Assembly (NCBI GenBank): GCA_963678705.1
Contig: CAVMBN010000120.1
Location: 1-64,000 of the forward strand
Origin: Panorpa germanica
Taxonomy: Eukaryota; Arthropoda; Insecta; Mecoptera; Panorpidae
Direction: 5' to 3'
Length of the DNA stretch: 64,000 nt
This document shows positions 11,081 to 23,787 of the stretch, in pieces (position 1 is the stretch's first letter; the number at the start of each line of letters is the position of its first letter). Position numbers and translations under genes: made by a program. A model generated the notes under the pieces. The model had not been told where the DNA came from, ran no database searches, and saw only the letters and a program-made list of their open reading frames with translations.

Positions 11081-14000
11081 ATGCCGCGTCCTAGAAGATC
11101 TAATCTTTCCCAGCGGAGCCGTAATGCAATTAAACAACGGAATATCGCGAGTCAATTATCTGATGAAGAACGAGAAATTGCACGAGAAGAGTACCGCGTT
11201 AGTATGGAGCAAAGAAATGCCTTAATTCGTGCTTCTCAAACACAAGAGCAAAGAGAGGTAGCCCGTGAAACGGCTAGGTTAGAAACGAGAATTCGTCGAG
11301 CTTATCGTACAGATGAACAGAGGAATAATCTTCGAAGTGCAAGAAGAAATGGTTCAAGTATTGATTTGAATCGAGCAGCGTTTCTATATGATTGCACCAT
11401 CGACTACAGCTTGCATCGTTTTCGAGCAGCATTTCTATATGATTGCACCATCGACTACAGCTTGCATCGTTTAGTTTGCATTGGTCCAATGGACGTTGTT
11501 TGCCAGCATTGAGGTTTGCTGGTGAAACGCCTGGTTTGTGCTGCCTTAGTGGTAAAGTGAAATTGCCATCATTGGTCCCGCCACCAGAGCCATTGTGCTC
11601 CCTGCTTTATGGCGAAACACTAGAATCACGACATTTTCTAGCGAACACTCAAAAATACAATGTCTGTTTCCAAATGACTTCATTTGGGGCGGAAATTATC
11701 GAAGAACACGGATATAATCCGACATTTAAGGTAATTTACGTTAAAAACTATATTTTCTATGATTGTAAAAAAAATCTGGAATGTAGTTTGTTAGATTTCT
11801 GTATTTGTCTCTGAAATAAAAATGGCATGTTATTATTTGAAAAAAAAAAGTGTTTGTAAAAAAAGTGTTTGTCAATCTAACTATAACTATGGCTTTGACT
11901 TTACAGATTCAAGGCCAGATTTGCCATCGCATTGGATCATTGCAACCTATAGAAGATGCACAGCATAAATTCTTGCAAATATACTTCATGGGCAATATGG
12001 AAGAACAACTTGACCGGCGTCAAGGGATCAACACAGCTACGAAAAGAGCAATTCTCCAAGATCTGCAGCAAATGCTTCATGAACATCATGCATTGGTCAG
12101 GCTGTTCAAGACTGCTTTAGAGCGAATGCCAAGTGATGACTATAAAGTTGTGATCAGAGCAGATAAAAGACCAGCTGGAACACATGAACGCACATTTAAT
12201 GCTCCAACAATCGATGAAGTGGCAATCCTGATTGTTGGTGAAAACTTGGAAACACGTGATATTGTACTTACACGACGCAATACTGGGCAACTACAAAGAA
12301 TATATGAAACACACCGTTCATATCACGCGTTACAATACCCGCTGATGTTTTGGCAAGGAGACGATGGATATCACTTTAATATCAAAATGATTAATCCATT
12401 GAATGGTAAGATCAATATTGTTGTTTTCATTTAAACTTGATATACATTTTATTCTGTTTGCTTTTAGTACCTAAAAAAGTTGTAATTTCTAATTTAGTAG
12501 AGAGTAGCTGTAAGAGTCGTTAACCTATTAGGGGTTCTAAAATACAATTTTTACTGCATTTGTTCCAGGTGAGGAAACTACCAAGAAGGTTAGTTCAATG
12601 AATTATTACGCATATCGTTTGATGATTCGTGAAAATTCTGACAATTATTTGTTACGATTTCGTCGACTGCTTCAACAATATTGCGTTGACATGTACGTTA
12701 AAATCGAAACGGAGCGCCTGACTTGCATTCGGTTGAATCAAGTTAAATTTCGTTTAGAAGAGTATATTCATTTACGAGATGCAATTAGCACAGAAGGAGA
12801 TTCAGAAAATGTTGGTCGATTGACTATTTTACCGGCGACATACACAGGTAGCCCGCGTCATTTGCATGAATATGCGCAAGATGCAATGACATATGTTCGT
12901 CATTATGGTCGGCCAGATCTATTCATTACATTTACATGTAATCCGAAATGGATAGAAAATATTCAATTGCTGCTTCCCGGACAAACATCAAGTGATCGAC
13001 ACGACATCACCGCACGTGTTTTCAGGCAAAAAATTCGGTCACTAATGAATTACATTGTTAAGCAACACGTCTTTGGGAATACTCGATGCTGGATGTATTC
13101 AATCGAATGGCAAAAACGAGGCCTGCCGCATGCTCACATTCTAATTTGGTTAGTCGAAAGAATTCGGCCAGATCAAATAGATGACATCATATGTGCGGAG
13201 ATTCCTGCTCCTGAAACCGATCCAGACCTACATGATGTTGTAATCACGAATATGATTCATGGACCGTGTGGCACTATCAAACCGCCAATCACCGTGCATG
13301 GTCGACGGCAAGTGTTCCAAACGGTATCCACGAAAATTGACGGCAGAGACCATTACAGGCAACGATGGTTATCCATTGTATCGGCGTCGATCGCCCGATG
13401 ATAATGGTAGAACTATCACAACTAAAGTGAAAGGAAACGATTTCGTAGTTGACAACAGTTGGATTGTTTCATATTCACCACTTCTTTCCAAAACATTCAA
13501 GGCACATTGTAATGTTGAGTATTGCAATTCGGTCAAGTCAATTAAATACATTTGCAAATATGTCACGAAAGGGAGCGACATGGCGGTTTTTGGTATCCAA
13601 ACATCCAATATCAACGATGAAATCACGCGCTATCAAGTCGGTAGATATGTGAACTGCAATGAAGCAATTTGGCGTATATTTTCATTCCCTATTCACGAAC
13701 GTCATCCCACTGTTGTACATTTGGGGGTGCATCTAGAGAACGGTCAGAGAGTATATTTCACAGCGTCGAATGCTGCTCAACGTGCCGAAACACCTCCAGC
13801 GACAACACTAACCATTTTCTTTGCGATTTGTCAAAGCGATCCGTTCGCACGAACTTTGCTTTACTCAGAAATGCCACGTTATTACACTTGGAACGCTACA
13901 TCAAAGAAATTTCAACGTCGGAAGCAAGGCGATGCAGTTCCTGGTTATCCAGATATGCATTCTACTGATGCTCTTGGTCGTATTTACACAGTTCATCCGA

Positions 14001-15901
14001 AGAATGATGAATGTTTCTATTTGCGGTTGTTGCTGGTACATGTTCGAGGGCCAACATCATTTGAATCACTACGAACTGTTAATGGTATAGTGTGCCCCAC
14101 ATTTCGTGCAGCATGTCAAGAGCTGAATTTGCTTGAAAACGATACTCATTGGGACACGACAATCGCTGAAGCAATTATTTCTGCATCTCCAAGTCAGATA
14201 CGCACATTATTTGCTATCATCATTTCGACATGCTTCCCATCGAACCCACGTGACCTATGGAACAAATACAAAGATAACATGTCTGAAGATATTTTACATC
14301 GAATTCGCGTCAGCTCAAGAAATTCCAAACTTGAGGTGAATGAGGAGATGCATAACCAGACTTTGCTCTTGATCGAAGATATGTGTTACCTCATGTGCGG
14401 CAGTTTGTTAGTTAGGTTAGGAATGCCAGCGCCAGATCGCGGAATGAATGACGCATTTAATAGAGAATTGGAACGTGAACGTGAATATGATCCACATGAA
14501 CTAATCCAATCAGTCCAAACGAATGTACCTCTGTTGAATCCTAAGCAGAGGGAAGTCTATGATTCACTGATTAATGCAATTGATGATGGAAATGGCGGCT
14601 TATTTTTTTTAGATGCCCCCGGTGGAACTGGGAAGACATTCCTCATGTCATTGATTTTGGCCACTGTACGTGCGAGATCCGAAATTGCGGTAGCAATTGC
14701 TTCTTCTGGAATAGCGGCCACATTGTTAGACGGATGCCGTACGGCTCACTCAGCGTTAAAATTGCCATTAAACCTTCAAACTACTGAACAACCGACATGT
14801 AACATTTCGAAACACTCCGCAATGGCCAAAGTTTTAGTAGCATCAAAAATCATCATATGGGACGAATGCACAATGGCGCACAAACGCGCATTGGAAGCAC
14901 TAGACCGAACATTAAAAGATCTGCGCAATGACTCGAGATGTTTTGGTGGTGCAATGATTTTATTATCTGACGATTTCCGACAAACACTACCAGTCAATCC
15001 AAGATCTACTGCTGCCGACGAAATAAACGCTTGCCTCAAAGCATCAAATCTGTGGCGATATGTAAAGAAACTTCAACTGTCTGTAAATATGAGAGTTGCA
15101 TTGTTGAACGATCTATCTGCTGATGATTTCTCGAAGCAATTGCTGACTATCGGTAATGGCCGTGTTCCTGTTGACAAATCGAGCGGTTTGATTTCATTTC
15201 CTCCAAATGTTTGCAATTTTGTATCATCAAAAGACGAGCTTATCAACAAAGTATTCCCGGATATCATTGCTAACCACAAAAATACTATATGGTTAAGTGA
15301 GCGAGCAATTTTGGCAGCTAAAAATAAAGATGTAGATGACCTCAATTTTATAATTCAAAATCAAATCGTAGGTACTCTGTATTCATTCAAATCTATCGAC
15401 TGTGTAACAAACGAAGAAGAAGCCACTAATTATCCAAGTGAATTTTTAAACTCCTTGGATGTGCCTGGTTTACCACCGCACAATTTAAAACTTAAGGTTG
15501 GCTCGGTAGTCATCATGCTTAGAAATTTAAACCAACCAAAACTGTGCAATGGAACGCGTTTGGTGATAAAAAAACTGATGAGCAATGTGATTCACGCGTC
15601 GATACTTAAAGGAAAATTTAAAGATGAGGAAGTTCTTATTCCAAGGATTCCGATGATCCCAACGGATATGCCATTTGAGTTTAAACGAATTCAATTCCCG
15701 ATTCGTCTTGCCTTCGCCATGACGATCAACAAATCACAGGGCCAATCCTTGACTATTTGTGGCCTCAATCTAGAAAATGCATGTTTTTCTCATGGTCAAT
15801 TGTACGTGGCATGCTCACGTGTCGGCAAACCATCCGCTTTATTTGTTCTTGCGCCTGACCAAAAAACAAAGAATGTCGTTTACCACAAGGTGCTTGAATG
15901 A
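11081..15901 (+). pseudogene. Helitron RepHel (Rep nuclease plus Pif1-like helicase), three exons, frame-broken
   Basis: Exons 11081-11730, 11907-12405 and 12569-15901, joined by GTAATT...TTTACAG and GTAAGA...TTCCAG introns. The joins give the conserved reading NPTFK|IQGQICHR and NG|EETTKKVSSMNYYAYR. The N-terminus is a charged MPRPRRSNLSQRSRNAIK block. The Rep part has FITFTCNPKW, the HUH motif PHAHILIW and the tyrosines of YICKYVTKGSD. The helicase part has the Walker A motif DAPGGTGKT, DECTMAHK and a C-terminal TINKSQGQS...YVACSR block. Frameshifts are evident near 11490-11515 and 13280-13297, and a 51-bp tandem duplication lies at 11371-11472. So the element is not autonomous as read. Confidence 0.85.
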
Positions 15902-16199
15902 AAATCCCATTAATGAATTAATCCGAGTGTATTCCAATCTGCACAACATAGTTTTCAATCATTTTTTTCTGACATGAGTTTGAATTACTTAATTATTATT
16001 TTTTTTTTAATTTTTATTTTTATTCTGTATGTTTTCATCATCATTCATCATAATAAAATACTTTTATGTTTCTATCTATATTAATAAATATTATTTTGTA
16101 CCATTGTATTACGTTCATCAAAGCCTAAATTAGTTCAGCTAAAAGGTAACACGACATTCATTGACTGTTAGGCGGTACGAAGTTCGCCGGGTCAGCTAG
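15902..16199 (+). other. Helitron 3' untranslated region and terminus
   Basis: AT-rich tail after the RepHel stop, ending in the hairpin and CTAG. AATAAA-like signals lie at 16050-16056 and 16082-16087. Confidence 0.6.
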
Positions 16200-18058
16200 T
16201 ATATTATAAATTAAGTAATTACAATATTTTTGATATTTCTTCTAATATATACGACATGTTTGAAATTATTATCATTTTTAATAATATATCATTAGAATTT
16301 AACTCTTCACATTCGTAAAATAAAAATTGAGTCAAAATCTCTTTCGAAACACCAATATTTTTATTTTTTAAATACATTACAATACTATTTAAAAATATAT
16401 TATATGTATTAAACAAATCATCATAAATCATAAACCTACTCCGCTTTTAATTCAGCAGTGAACCGTCGTTGCAATGTCTGTAGCTTATAAAAAGGGCCTT
16501 TCCTTTGAACGACTGAATAGAAAACGAACACGTTCCAGACAAAAAATTCATGATATGTAATAGAAATTAAGTAGAATTTACTCCAAAATGTTTACTGGGT
16601 ATGATAATAAAAAATAAAATATTGGTTTTTGACTTAATATCGTCATATATATCATCTGTTTTAATTTGATATATTAATGAATCTGTATCTGTATACAACA
16701 ATTTAGCATTACCTTTATAGACTTTTTTTTTTTTGATGAAATCATAATGAAAATCGTATATTAAAGTTTTTGATATATCAAGTACACTTAGAGAGTGTAG
16801 AAGATACGCCGTAATTATTGCATTCTTCGTCAATTTCCGGAAGCCAATCGTTTATGTTCGTATCCTCGATGTAGCTGTGAATGCAGTCGGTATATTCCCA
16901 CTTATGTATTTTTATGTATGTATGCATATGTAAGGAGATTCTGTTGTTGGAGGTGGTATTTAATATGGAGTGGTAGAGAGGGTAAATTAATGCATAAATG
17001 TCATTTAAATAGAGATGATGTTGAGCTGTAATTACAGAGTAATATTTTCTTAGTTCAAGCTAAAGTTTAATAGTATGAACGGATTTAAGAATATTCCAGG
17101 CGTAACATGGTTATTGAATTCGGGAGATATACGCGTCGGCATTGACAGTGAAGATAGATATTATGTGCAGGATATAACTGACGATTTTGATATAGATGAT
17201 TGTGATTCAGATGATATGACGGATGAAGAAAAGAAGACATACGAGAAAATTATAGAGAGTTATGCTGATGAAATAATAATAGGTCACGAAGAAATTGAAA
17301 TACAGGAAGAAGATTCTGATGTGGAAATCATAGAATTATTAGACGATGATAATGAAGTTATTGAAATATTAGACTCTGACGATGAAATTGTAGAAGTGTT
17401 AGACTCTGATGACGAAATTGTAAAAGTATAACATAGTGATTAATATATATTTTTTATGTAAAATTCTATAAATAAATGAACTTTTAAAAGCAATTGTTAT
17501 TTATATTTTGATTTTGAAACTGAAATATATAATTTAAAATGGATAACGGTTGTAAGATTATTAAGCATGTTGGTACTGATGGGGGATAAATTTTTTGCAA
17601 GTGTTTCTAAACTAGAATGCATAAATCGTAAAGAATCAATAAATCTAAGTTTAATATAACAGTTATGAACTTTATCATTTTTATCGACTTTTGATTCCAC
17701 CAAAATATGTTTCGTAAAAGATATATACTTTTCCTTATTTTCTGGAATAACTTCAATTTTTTCACTATCATTACCTAATTCTTTTACAATTATATGGCTA
17801 TCGTAATTACTTAAGTTATGGAATATGACAGGTATAAACTTTGGAATTGTAAATTTTAAATTGCAATGATTATGAGCAGCTCCTCGGTAATTACCAGTTA
17901 AATGACAATGATCTAACACTTTATCACCATTGAGGATACCTTCACAAATATGGCAAATAGAAGCTTCATCATATTCCTGTTTTTGCCAATCAGATAATTT
18001 ATTTAAAAGCTTCACTTTATTTAAGACTTTATAAATTTGTTTAGCGTCTTCAGTTATT
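16200..18058 (-). pseudogene. Polinton internal unit between Helitron and BEL element (fossil)
   Basis: Read on the minus strand this is the continuation of the right half of the Polinton. It contains a polymerase piece with the CHIC...DHCHLTGNYRG block (17497-18015), the motif-C piece YTDTDS (16567-16833) and the short helical frame (16219-16431). It closely matches 24540-26380, so the unit is present twice in tandem on this side. Confidence 0.8.
17075..17431 (+). CDS. Polinton ORF C, copy 2 (acidic, SIM-like repeats)
   Basis: Frame of 118 aa, almost identical to the one at 25402-25758 and to 5969-6325 (Asp for Glu at one site in the acidic part relative to the latter). It is unrecognised, with IGHEEIEI and three hydrophobic-plus-LDSDDE repeats at the C-terminus, and lies opposite to the flanking polymerase pieces. 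Confidence 0.5.
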   Translation: MNGFKNIPGVTWLLNSGDIRVGIDSEDRYYVQDITDDFDIDDCDSDDMTDEEKKTYEKIIESYADEIIIGHEEIEIQEEDSDVEIIELLDDDNEVIEILDSDDEIVEVLDSDDEIVKV

Positions 18059-18063
18059 GTTTC
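18059..18063. repeat. BEL/Pao target duplication GTTTC, left
   Basis: GTTTC precedes the 5' LTR and is repeated at 23713-23717. The uninterrupted sequence ATTGTTTCAATAAATAC is seen at 26380-26400, which confirms a 5-bp duplication. Confidence 0.93.
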
Positions 18064-18680
18064 TGGTTAAGAACGCATGCACAACCTATATATTTATATA
18101 GATATTTCACGTTCTTAATGTATTTCATTAGAATATAATTTTGTATATTTTTAGCTCTTAAGTTTTGTAATAATTCTTTTGTTTAACCAAATAATTTATT
18201 TTTCTTTGTTATTGAATAAATTAACAAAGCTATTGTTATTACTCTGGCATTGTACAAGTCTGTACCAAGGTCACACAGCTGGCCTGCCAAATGCATTCTT
18301 TCTATCAATGTACTGATAAAACACTATTAAAATAATCATTATTAACTCAAACTTCATACAGTAAGCATCACTAAATATCTTTAATTATTAACTCAAACGT
18401 CGTACAATAAATACCAAATTATTAGCTAACAATTAGAACAGTAAACATCTAAAATATCAGCTCCAACTTTCAACAGTTTGATAAATTATAAGAAGATTTT
18501 AATAGTGAATTGTATCACAGTATCATTGATATATACAGTTATTCATTTAATTTTCAATTACTGTAATTCGTCACGGTGCACTTCGTTATAAATGTTTTTT
18601 GCAAAATTCTTGCATTTCGCTGCCTTTTCTTACAAACGTTGGCTTGTGTAATCATTTGATCCTTCGACACGGATCAACCA
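18064..18680 (+). repeat. BEL/Pao 5' LTR, 617 bp
   Basis: Starts TGGTTAAGAACGCATGC and ends GGATCAACCA. Matches 23096-23712 with one difference seen (AATACC against AACACC). Confidence 0.95.
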
Positions 18681-20049
18681 TTTGGTCGGCTTCGAGCCGG
18701 ATACGAGCTAGGATATTCAGCATTTTGATTCTTCGAAGAAGACTCACAAACATTTGGTCATCTTCAAGAGCGGATATACACCATTAAATCATCTTCAAGA
18801 ACGGATTCGAGCTAGGATAATCAGCATTTTTCAAAGAAGATTCACATCCATTTGATCATCTTCAAGCAAGCTTCTCATCAACGGATCCAGCAATTGAGCA
18901 TCTTCAAAGAAGATTCATCCCGCATTGGTCATCTTTGAAAAGGATTCATCAAGCAAGGTGAACAATCTAGAAAAATCTCACTTTTGGCGCCAAGTACAAC
19001 AGCACACACGAGTCAATCGCAGCAGCATCTGGATTCAGTCTTGAAACGAGAGCTACTACACGACAGTGGTGTCAAGGTAATCCTAAAACATTTATATAAT
19101 TCCCATCCTATCCTTTATTACCTCTATTTTGGGTTTTTGCACTTACATCTTACATATTTTGCAAATTTTACATTTACTACTGTTTGAAGCGTTATTTCAT
19201 TTTACCAAGGTGTTCAGACATCAATGATTCACTTCCATCATAAGTTCGTATCATTGTTGTATTATATTTTTTAATCAATCTTTCAACGATATTTAGTTTC
19301 AGTTTGTAGTTAATAAATCCTTGCCACTTTAGTCAAGTCATTTAGCGTTACCAAGCTATTGACCATCTATAGGGCTCGTATTAGTGTCATTAAGCACACA
19401 CACACACACACATATTATTAATTGCATTGGTTGCGAATATTAGATTCCACAAATATAGCCTCTTATTACGTCATTTAATGTCCTCTCATAGGAATACGAC
19501 ACTTAGAGCACATATGCCAATCGCATTATTTAGCGAATATAATTATTCCATTTTAAGCATTTGAATATATTTGTTCAAATCAAAATACTCATCTGTGTAT
19601 TTTGCACAGAAATCTTTTTACGTGTTACGTAATAGATCATCGATTATATTATTGCATCCACAATAATATATCTTTTTCAATTATTTTTTAAATATTTGAA
19701 TTATATTTGTGTCATTCAGCACACATACATTAATTGCATTGGTTGCGAACATTCGATTCCATAAGTATAATCTCACATAGGTCATCTAAAGTCCTCTCAT
19801 AGGATTAAGACATTTAGAGTACATACGCCAATCGCATTTAAATAGCGAATATTATTATTCCATTTTTAGCGTTTGAATTACTTTTTTCAAACCAAAATTA
19901 CCGTCTGTGTATTTTGCACAGAAGTCTTTTACGTATTGTACGTAATAGAGTACCATTCATATTATTTGCATCAGCAATAATACACTATTACAATTAGTTT
20001 TAAATATTATATTTAAAATATCAATAGAGATTTTAAAGTCACATTCACA
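18681..20049 (+). other. BEL/Pao leader region
   Basis: Begins with the primer-binding site. 18690-18960 holds imperfect repeats around TTTGGTCATCTTCAAG and CTTCAAAGAAGATTCA. 19380-20000 holds two imperfect copies of a segment of about 350 bp (GTCATT-AGCACACA... and TTTTGCACAGAA...). No gene is supported here. Confidence 0.6.
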
Positions 20050-22803
20050 ATGTCTTTAAAAATCTTAACTACAAAAATACATTGTATTAAAACATCATTA
20101 AAACGATGCAGTAAAGCCATCGAAAATGTTGATATAAAAGATCCATCCACTTACGATGTGGAAAACATAAAATTTCTTCATAAACAATGGGAACCACTAA
20201 TGGCTTCTATTAATAAAACTCACTCTCAATTAAGAGAATTAACAGAAGATGAGAGTGAATTGGATCTCATTGATGAAGAAAATACCGATTTTTGGATGCA
20301 ATACGTTAAAATAGGCGCCAAAATCATTAAAATTATCTCAGCGTCTAAATCAATTGAAGCATCAAGCACTTCAATTCCTAAAGCTGCCACTTCCAGCACA
20401 CTCACAGCGCAAGTCAAACGCACAAGTCAAGTTATGTTATCAACCGCTTTGGTGAACATTCCTGACAAAAATGGTAAAACAATTACTGCACGCGCGCTTC
20501 TGGATAACGGTAGTCCATCAAGTTTTATAACCAAAGGTTTATTACAAAAATTAAAAATTCACACTACAAATTCGGATGTAGTTGCTACCGGAATTGATAA
20601 CTCCGAAGCTAAAACTCATAAACAAGCAAAAATCACTTTGCATTCATCCAACAACAATTACAAAACCTTTGTAAATTGTCTGCTTACAGACAAAATAACC
20701 GACAAAATCCCACACATCAAATTGGATATTGTCAATCTATCAATACCGCATACAATAAAACTAGCAGATCCTAGTTTTAACGAACCACAATCTGTGGATT
20801 TATTGTTAGGAGCTGATATATTTTGGAACCTATTACGCGTAGGCAAAGCAAAATTATATAGTAATCGATTACATTTACAAAACACTTCGTTAGGTTGGGT
20901 AGTAACCAAATATAAATCTTTTGCTAATAATAATCATGCGCATTGCTATCACACATCCTTGCAAACTCAAATTCCCAAGCTTTGTGAAAGCGAGTATGTA
21001 AAGGAATGTAGCACTTTAATTACAAAAGAACAAACTCAAATTCCCAAGGTTTGTGAAAGCGAGTCTGTTAAAAAATGTAGAACTTTAACTTCAGAAGAAC
21101 AAGCATGCCATGATCATTGTAACAAAACTACTACTCGCAACTCAGATGGTAGATTCGTAATTACATTACCATTAAAATTGCCCACATCAGCTTTAGGGGA
21201 TACCAAAACCGCAGCTACCAAACGATTTCTTTCATTGGAAAGAAAATTCGACAAAAATAAACAATATAAATCTATGTATTCAGCATTCATTCATGAATAT
21301 ATACGATCAGGTCATATGACTACTAACATTATTCATAATTCATCCGAACCTACATATATTTTACCGCATCACGGTATAGGAGATTCCAAAACAGCAATTA
21401 CTAAACCCTTTCTTTTACCACAAAGAAAGCGTGTTACTAGTAAACATCATAAATCATACATACTGTCAAACTACTCCATAGCCAAGTCAAATTTTATATT
21501 TGACAAATTTTCAAATTTTAAATCGATCAATAGCGTCACCACATACTATTTACGTTTCATTAAAAATTCTAGAAACAAGACAAACGGTATCTTCATGGTC
21601 ACGGAATTGCATAATTCAATTCAAATACTTATGAAATTTACCAAAGCAAATGTTTTATCATTAATAGCTAGAACCTTGGATCCACTCACATTACAATTGC
21701 CTTGTGACATACCATGCAAATTAATGATACAACAACTATGGTTAATTAGCTTACATACAAGGTCTAAATTATTATTTTTAAATTCACATCCATATGCCAC
21801 AAACACCACCCTTAATGATTCATATGTTGATAAGCTTCTGACTAGATCAAATGATCTATCAGAATTCAAGTTACGCTGTATTAAAACAATAGAAACATTA
21901 AGTAGTGCAGGATCTTATTTACGAAAATGGATGTCGAATGATCCCATTATTTTATTTGATTTAGACAACAATATTCAAGACCAACTCTTTTATATAGATC
22001 ACGCAGACTTAGAGCATTTCGAAATTTTAGATGCCAAATGGTGCTCAAAAACATACTGTTTCAAATACAATATCGCATATTTTGATCCACCTATAAAATT
22101 ACCCAATAAAAATGTTCTATCTTTCATTGCCAAAATCTTTGATCCACATGGATTATTATCACCCTACGTCAAACCGTTTATGCTATTGAAACAACAATTA
22201 AGGCTAACAAATCTACACTGGAATGTTGAAATTCCAGAACATTTATTAAAAATATGGACTCCTTTAATAAAGCAATTACCGACCTTAAACAATGCATCCA
22301 TACCACAAAAATCATTAATTAAGAATTCCAAAACATTTGAAATTCATGGTTTTTGTGATGTGTTAAAAAATGCATATGGTTCTTGTATTTATTTTAAATC
22401 TATTAACTGCAATATCATAATTGACAAACTTTTCTATATCGACCCAGGAGGTATAGAATATTTCAAAATTTTAATCGTTAAATGGCACTCTGAACCTGAC
22501 TGTTTTAAATACAGTATTTTACATTGTTATCCACTTGCCAAACTAACGAACTTAAATTTTCATAACAACTTCAAAGACACTTGTACACTGCAAACTCAAA
22601 TTGAGGCAATCCTCAATTTCCATCCCTTTTTTTCCGCTTCCAATAAACCCAATGACCTAATTCCCTTCACGCCTGGACACCTCTTAATAGGACGGCAGAT
22701 CACAAGAATCGCTCCTGCAGAGGACGCTCTAACTAAATTAAGCCGAACGCAGCGCTACTCGCAATTTCAAGACTTTATTCAAAGTTGTTGGATAAAAAGG
22801 TAA
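20050..22803 (+). pseudogene. BEL/Pao gag-pol remnant, long open frame (fossil)
   Basis: Frame of 917 aa. The first 115 residues or so are Gag-like, helical and charged. Residues about 135-275 match the retropepsin of BEL/Pao (A17) elements: ARALLDNGSPSSFI and LLLGADIFWNLL. Near the C-terminus LIPFTPGHLLIGRQI is the typical BEL integrase tail. A direct repeat around TQIPKLCESE occurs at residues about 307-340. The family polyprotein is usually about twice this length. Confidence 0.8.
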
Positions 22804-23095
22804 AGCGAATACTTAGGACGCTGTAATCAGCTCGTGATGTGGAAAATGTCAAAGGATGCTGTACTGCAGCAAGGAACTTTGGTCCTAGTCAAGGAGCCAA
22901 ACTTTCATCCATCGCAATGGATGTTGGATAGCCCAGTGAAATTAAGTGTTAGTGAAGTTTCAGCGACTCGAGCAGCCACTATCAAGACAGCTAAGGGAAA
23001 AACCAGCGTCTAGTGCAATATCTCGTTCCCATACTTATTACAGAACATCAGTTGAAAATCAAGATGAATCTTACAATTTTCAACGCGCGGGAGTA

Positions 23096-23712
23096 TGGTT
23101 AAGAACGCATGCACAACCTATATATTTATATAGATATTTCACGTTCTTAATGTATTTCATTAGAATATAATTTTGTATATTTTTAGCTCTTAAGTTTTGT
23201 AATAATTCTTTTGTTTAACCAAATAATTTATTTTTCTTTGTTATTGAATAAATTAACAAAGCTATTGTTATTACTCTGGCATTGTACAAGTCTGTACCAA
23301 GGTCACACAGCTGGCCTGCCAAATGCATTCTTTCTATCAATGTACTGATAAAACACTATTAAAATAATCATTATTAACTCAAACTTCATACAGTAAGCAT
23401 CACTAAATATCTTTAATTATTAACTCAAACGTCGTACAATAAACACCAAATTATTAGCTAACAATTAGAACAGTAAACATCTAAAATATCAGCTCCAACT
23501 TTCAACAGTTTGATAAATTATAAGAAGATTTTAATAGTGAATTGTATCACAGTATCATTGATATATACAGTTATTCATTTAATTTTCAATTACTGTAATT
23601 CGTCACGGTGCACTTCGTTATAAATGTTTTTTGCAAAATTCTTGCATTTCGCTGCCTTTTCTTACAAACGTTGGCTTGTGTAATCATTTGATCCTTCGAC
23701 ACGGATCAACCA
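23096..23712 (+). repeat. BEL/Pao 3' LTR, 617 bp
   Basis: Same sequence as 18064-18680 with one difference seen. Preceded by CAACGCGCGGGAGTA and followed by the GTTTC duplication. Confidence 0.95.
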
Positions 23713-23787
23713 GTTTCAATAAATACTTTAACGCAATTAATACCTCTGTACGTAACAAACTTACTTAAGGAATCATTAAAGGAACAT

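Larger units (their letters stand above)
10439..16199 (+). mobile_element. Helitron (rolling-circle transposon) inserted in the Polinton
   Basis: The 3' end is clear: a short GC hairpin (GGCG...CGCC, 16171-16188) followed by GGGTCAGCTAG and a host T at 16200, the classic Helitron CTAG|T end. The 5' side begins near 10439 with CCCGCTAGCTATATAAAAG. A diverged copy of the first 60 bases or so lies at about 10576-10635. The insert splits a TATATATA tract that is uninterrupted at 24520-24540 in the right arm. It carries one RepHel gene with two introns. Length (5.8 kb) suits an autonomous insect Helitron, but the gene has frame breaks. Confidence 0.88.
18064..23712 (+). mobile_element. BEL/Pao LTR retrotransposon nested in the Polinton
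   Basis: TG...CA long terminal repeats of 617 bp at both ends, a 5-bp target duplication, a primer-binding site at 18683 (TGGTCGGCTTCGAGCCGG, similar to the complement of the insect tRNA-Tyr 3' end), a leader, one long frame and a purine-rich GCGCGGGAGTA before the 3' LTR. The protease and C-terminal integrase motifs are of BEL/Pao type. I saw one difference between the two LTRs, so insertion was recent. The coding part is much shorter than usual for the family, so the element looks broken and non-autonomous. Confidence 0.9.

Noticed and set aside
13669-14339. Frames of 67-99 aa overlapping the Helitron helicase
   Set aside because: Alternative-frame shadows of the clear RepHel reading frame.
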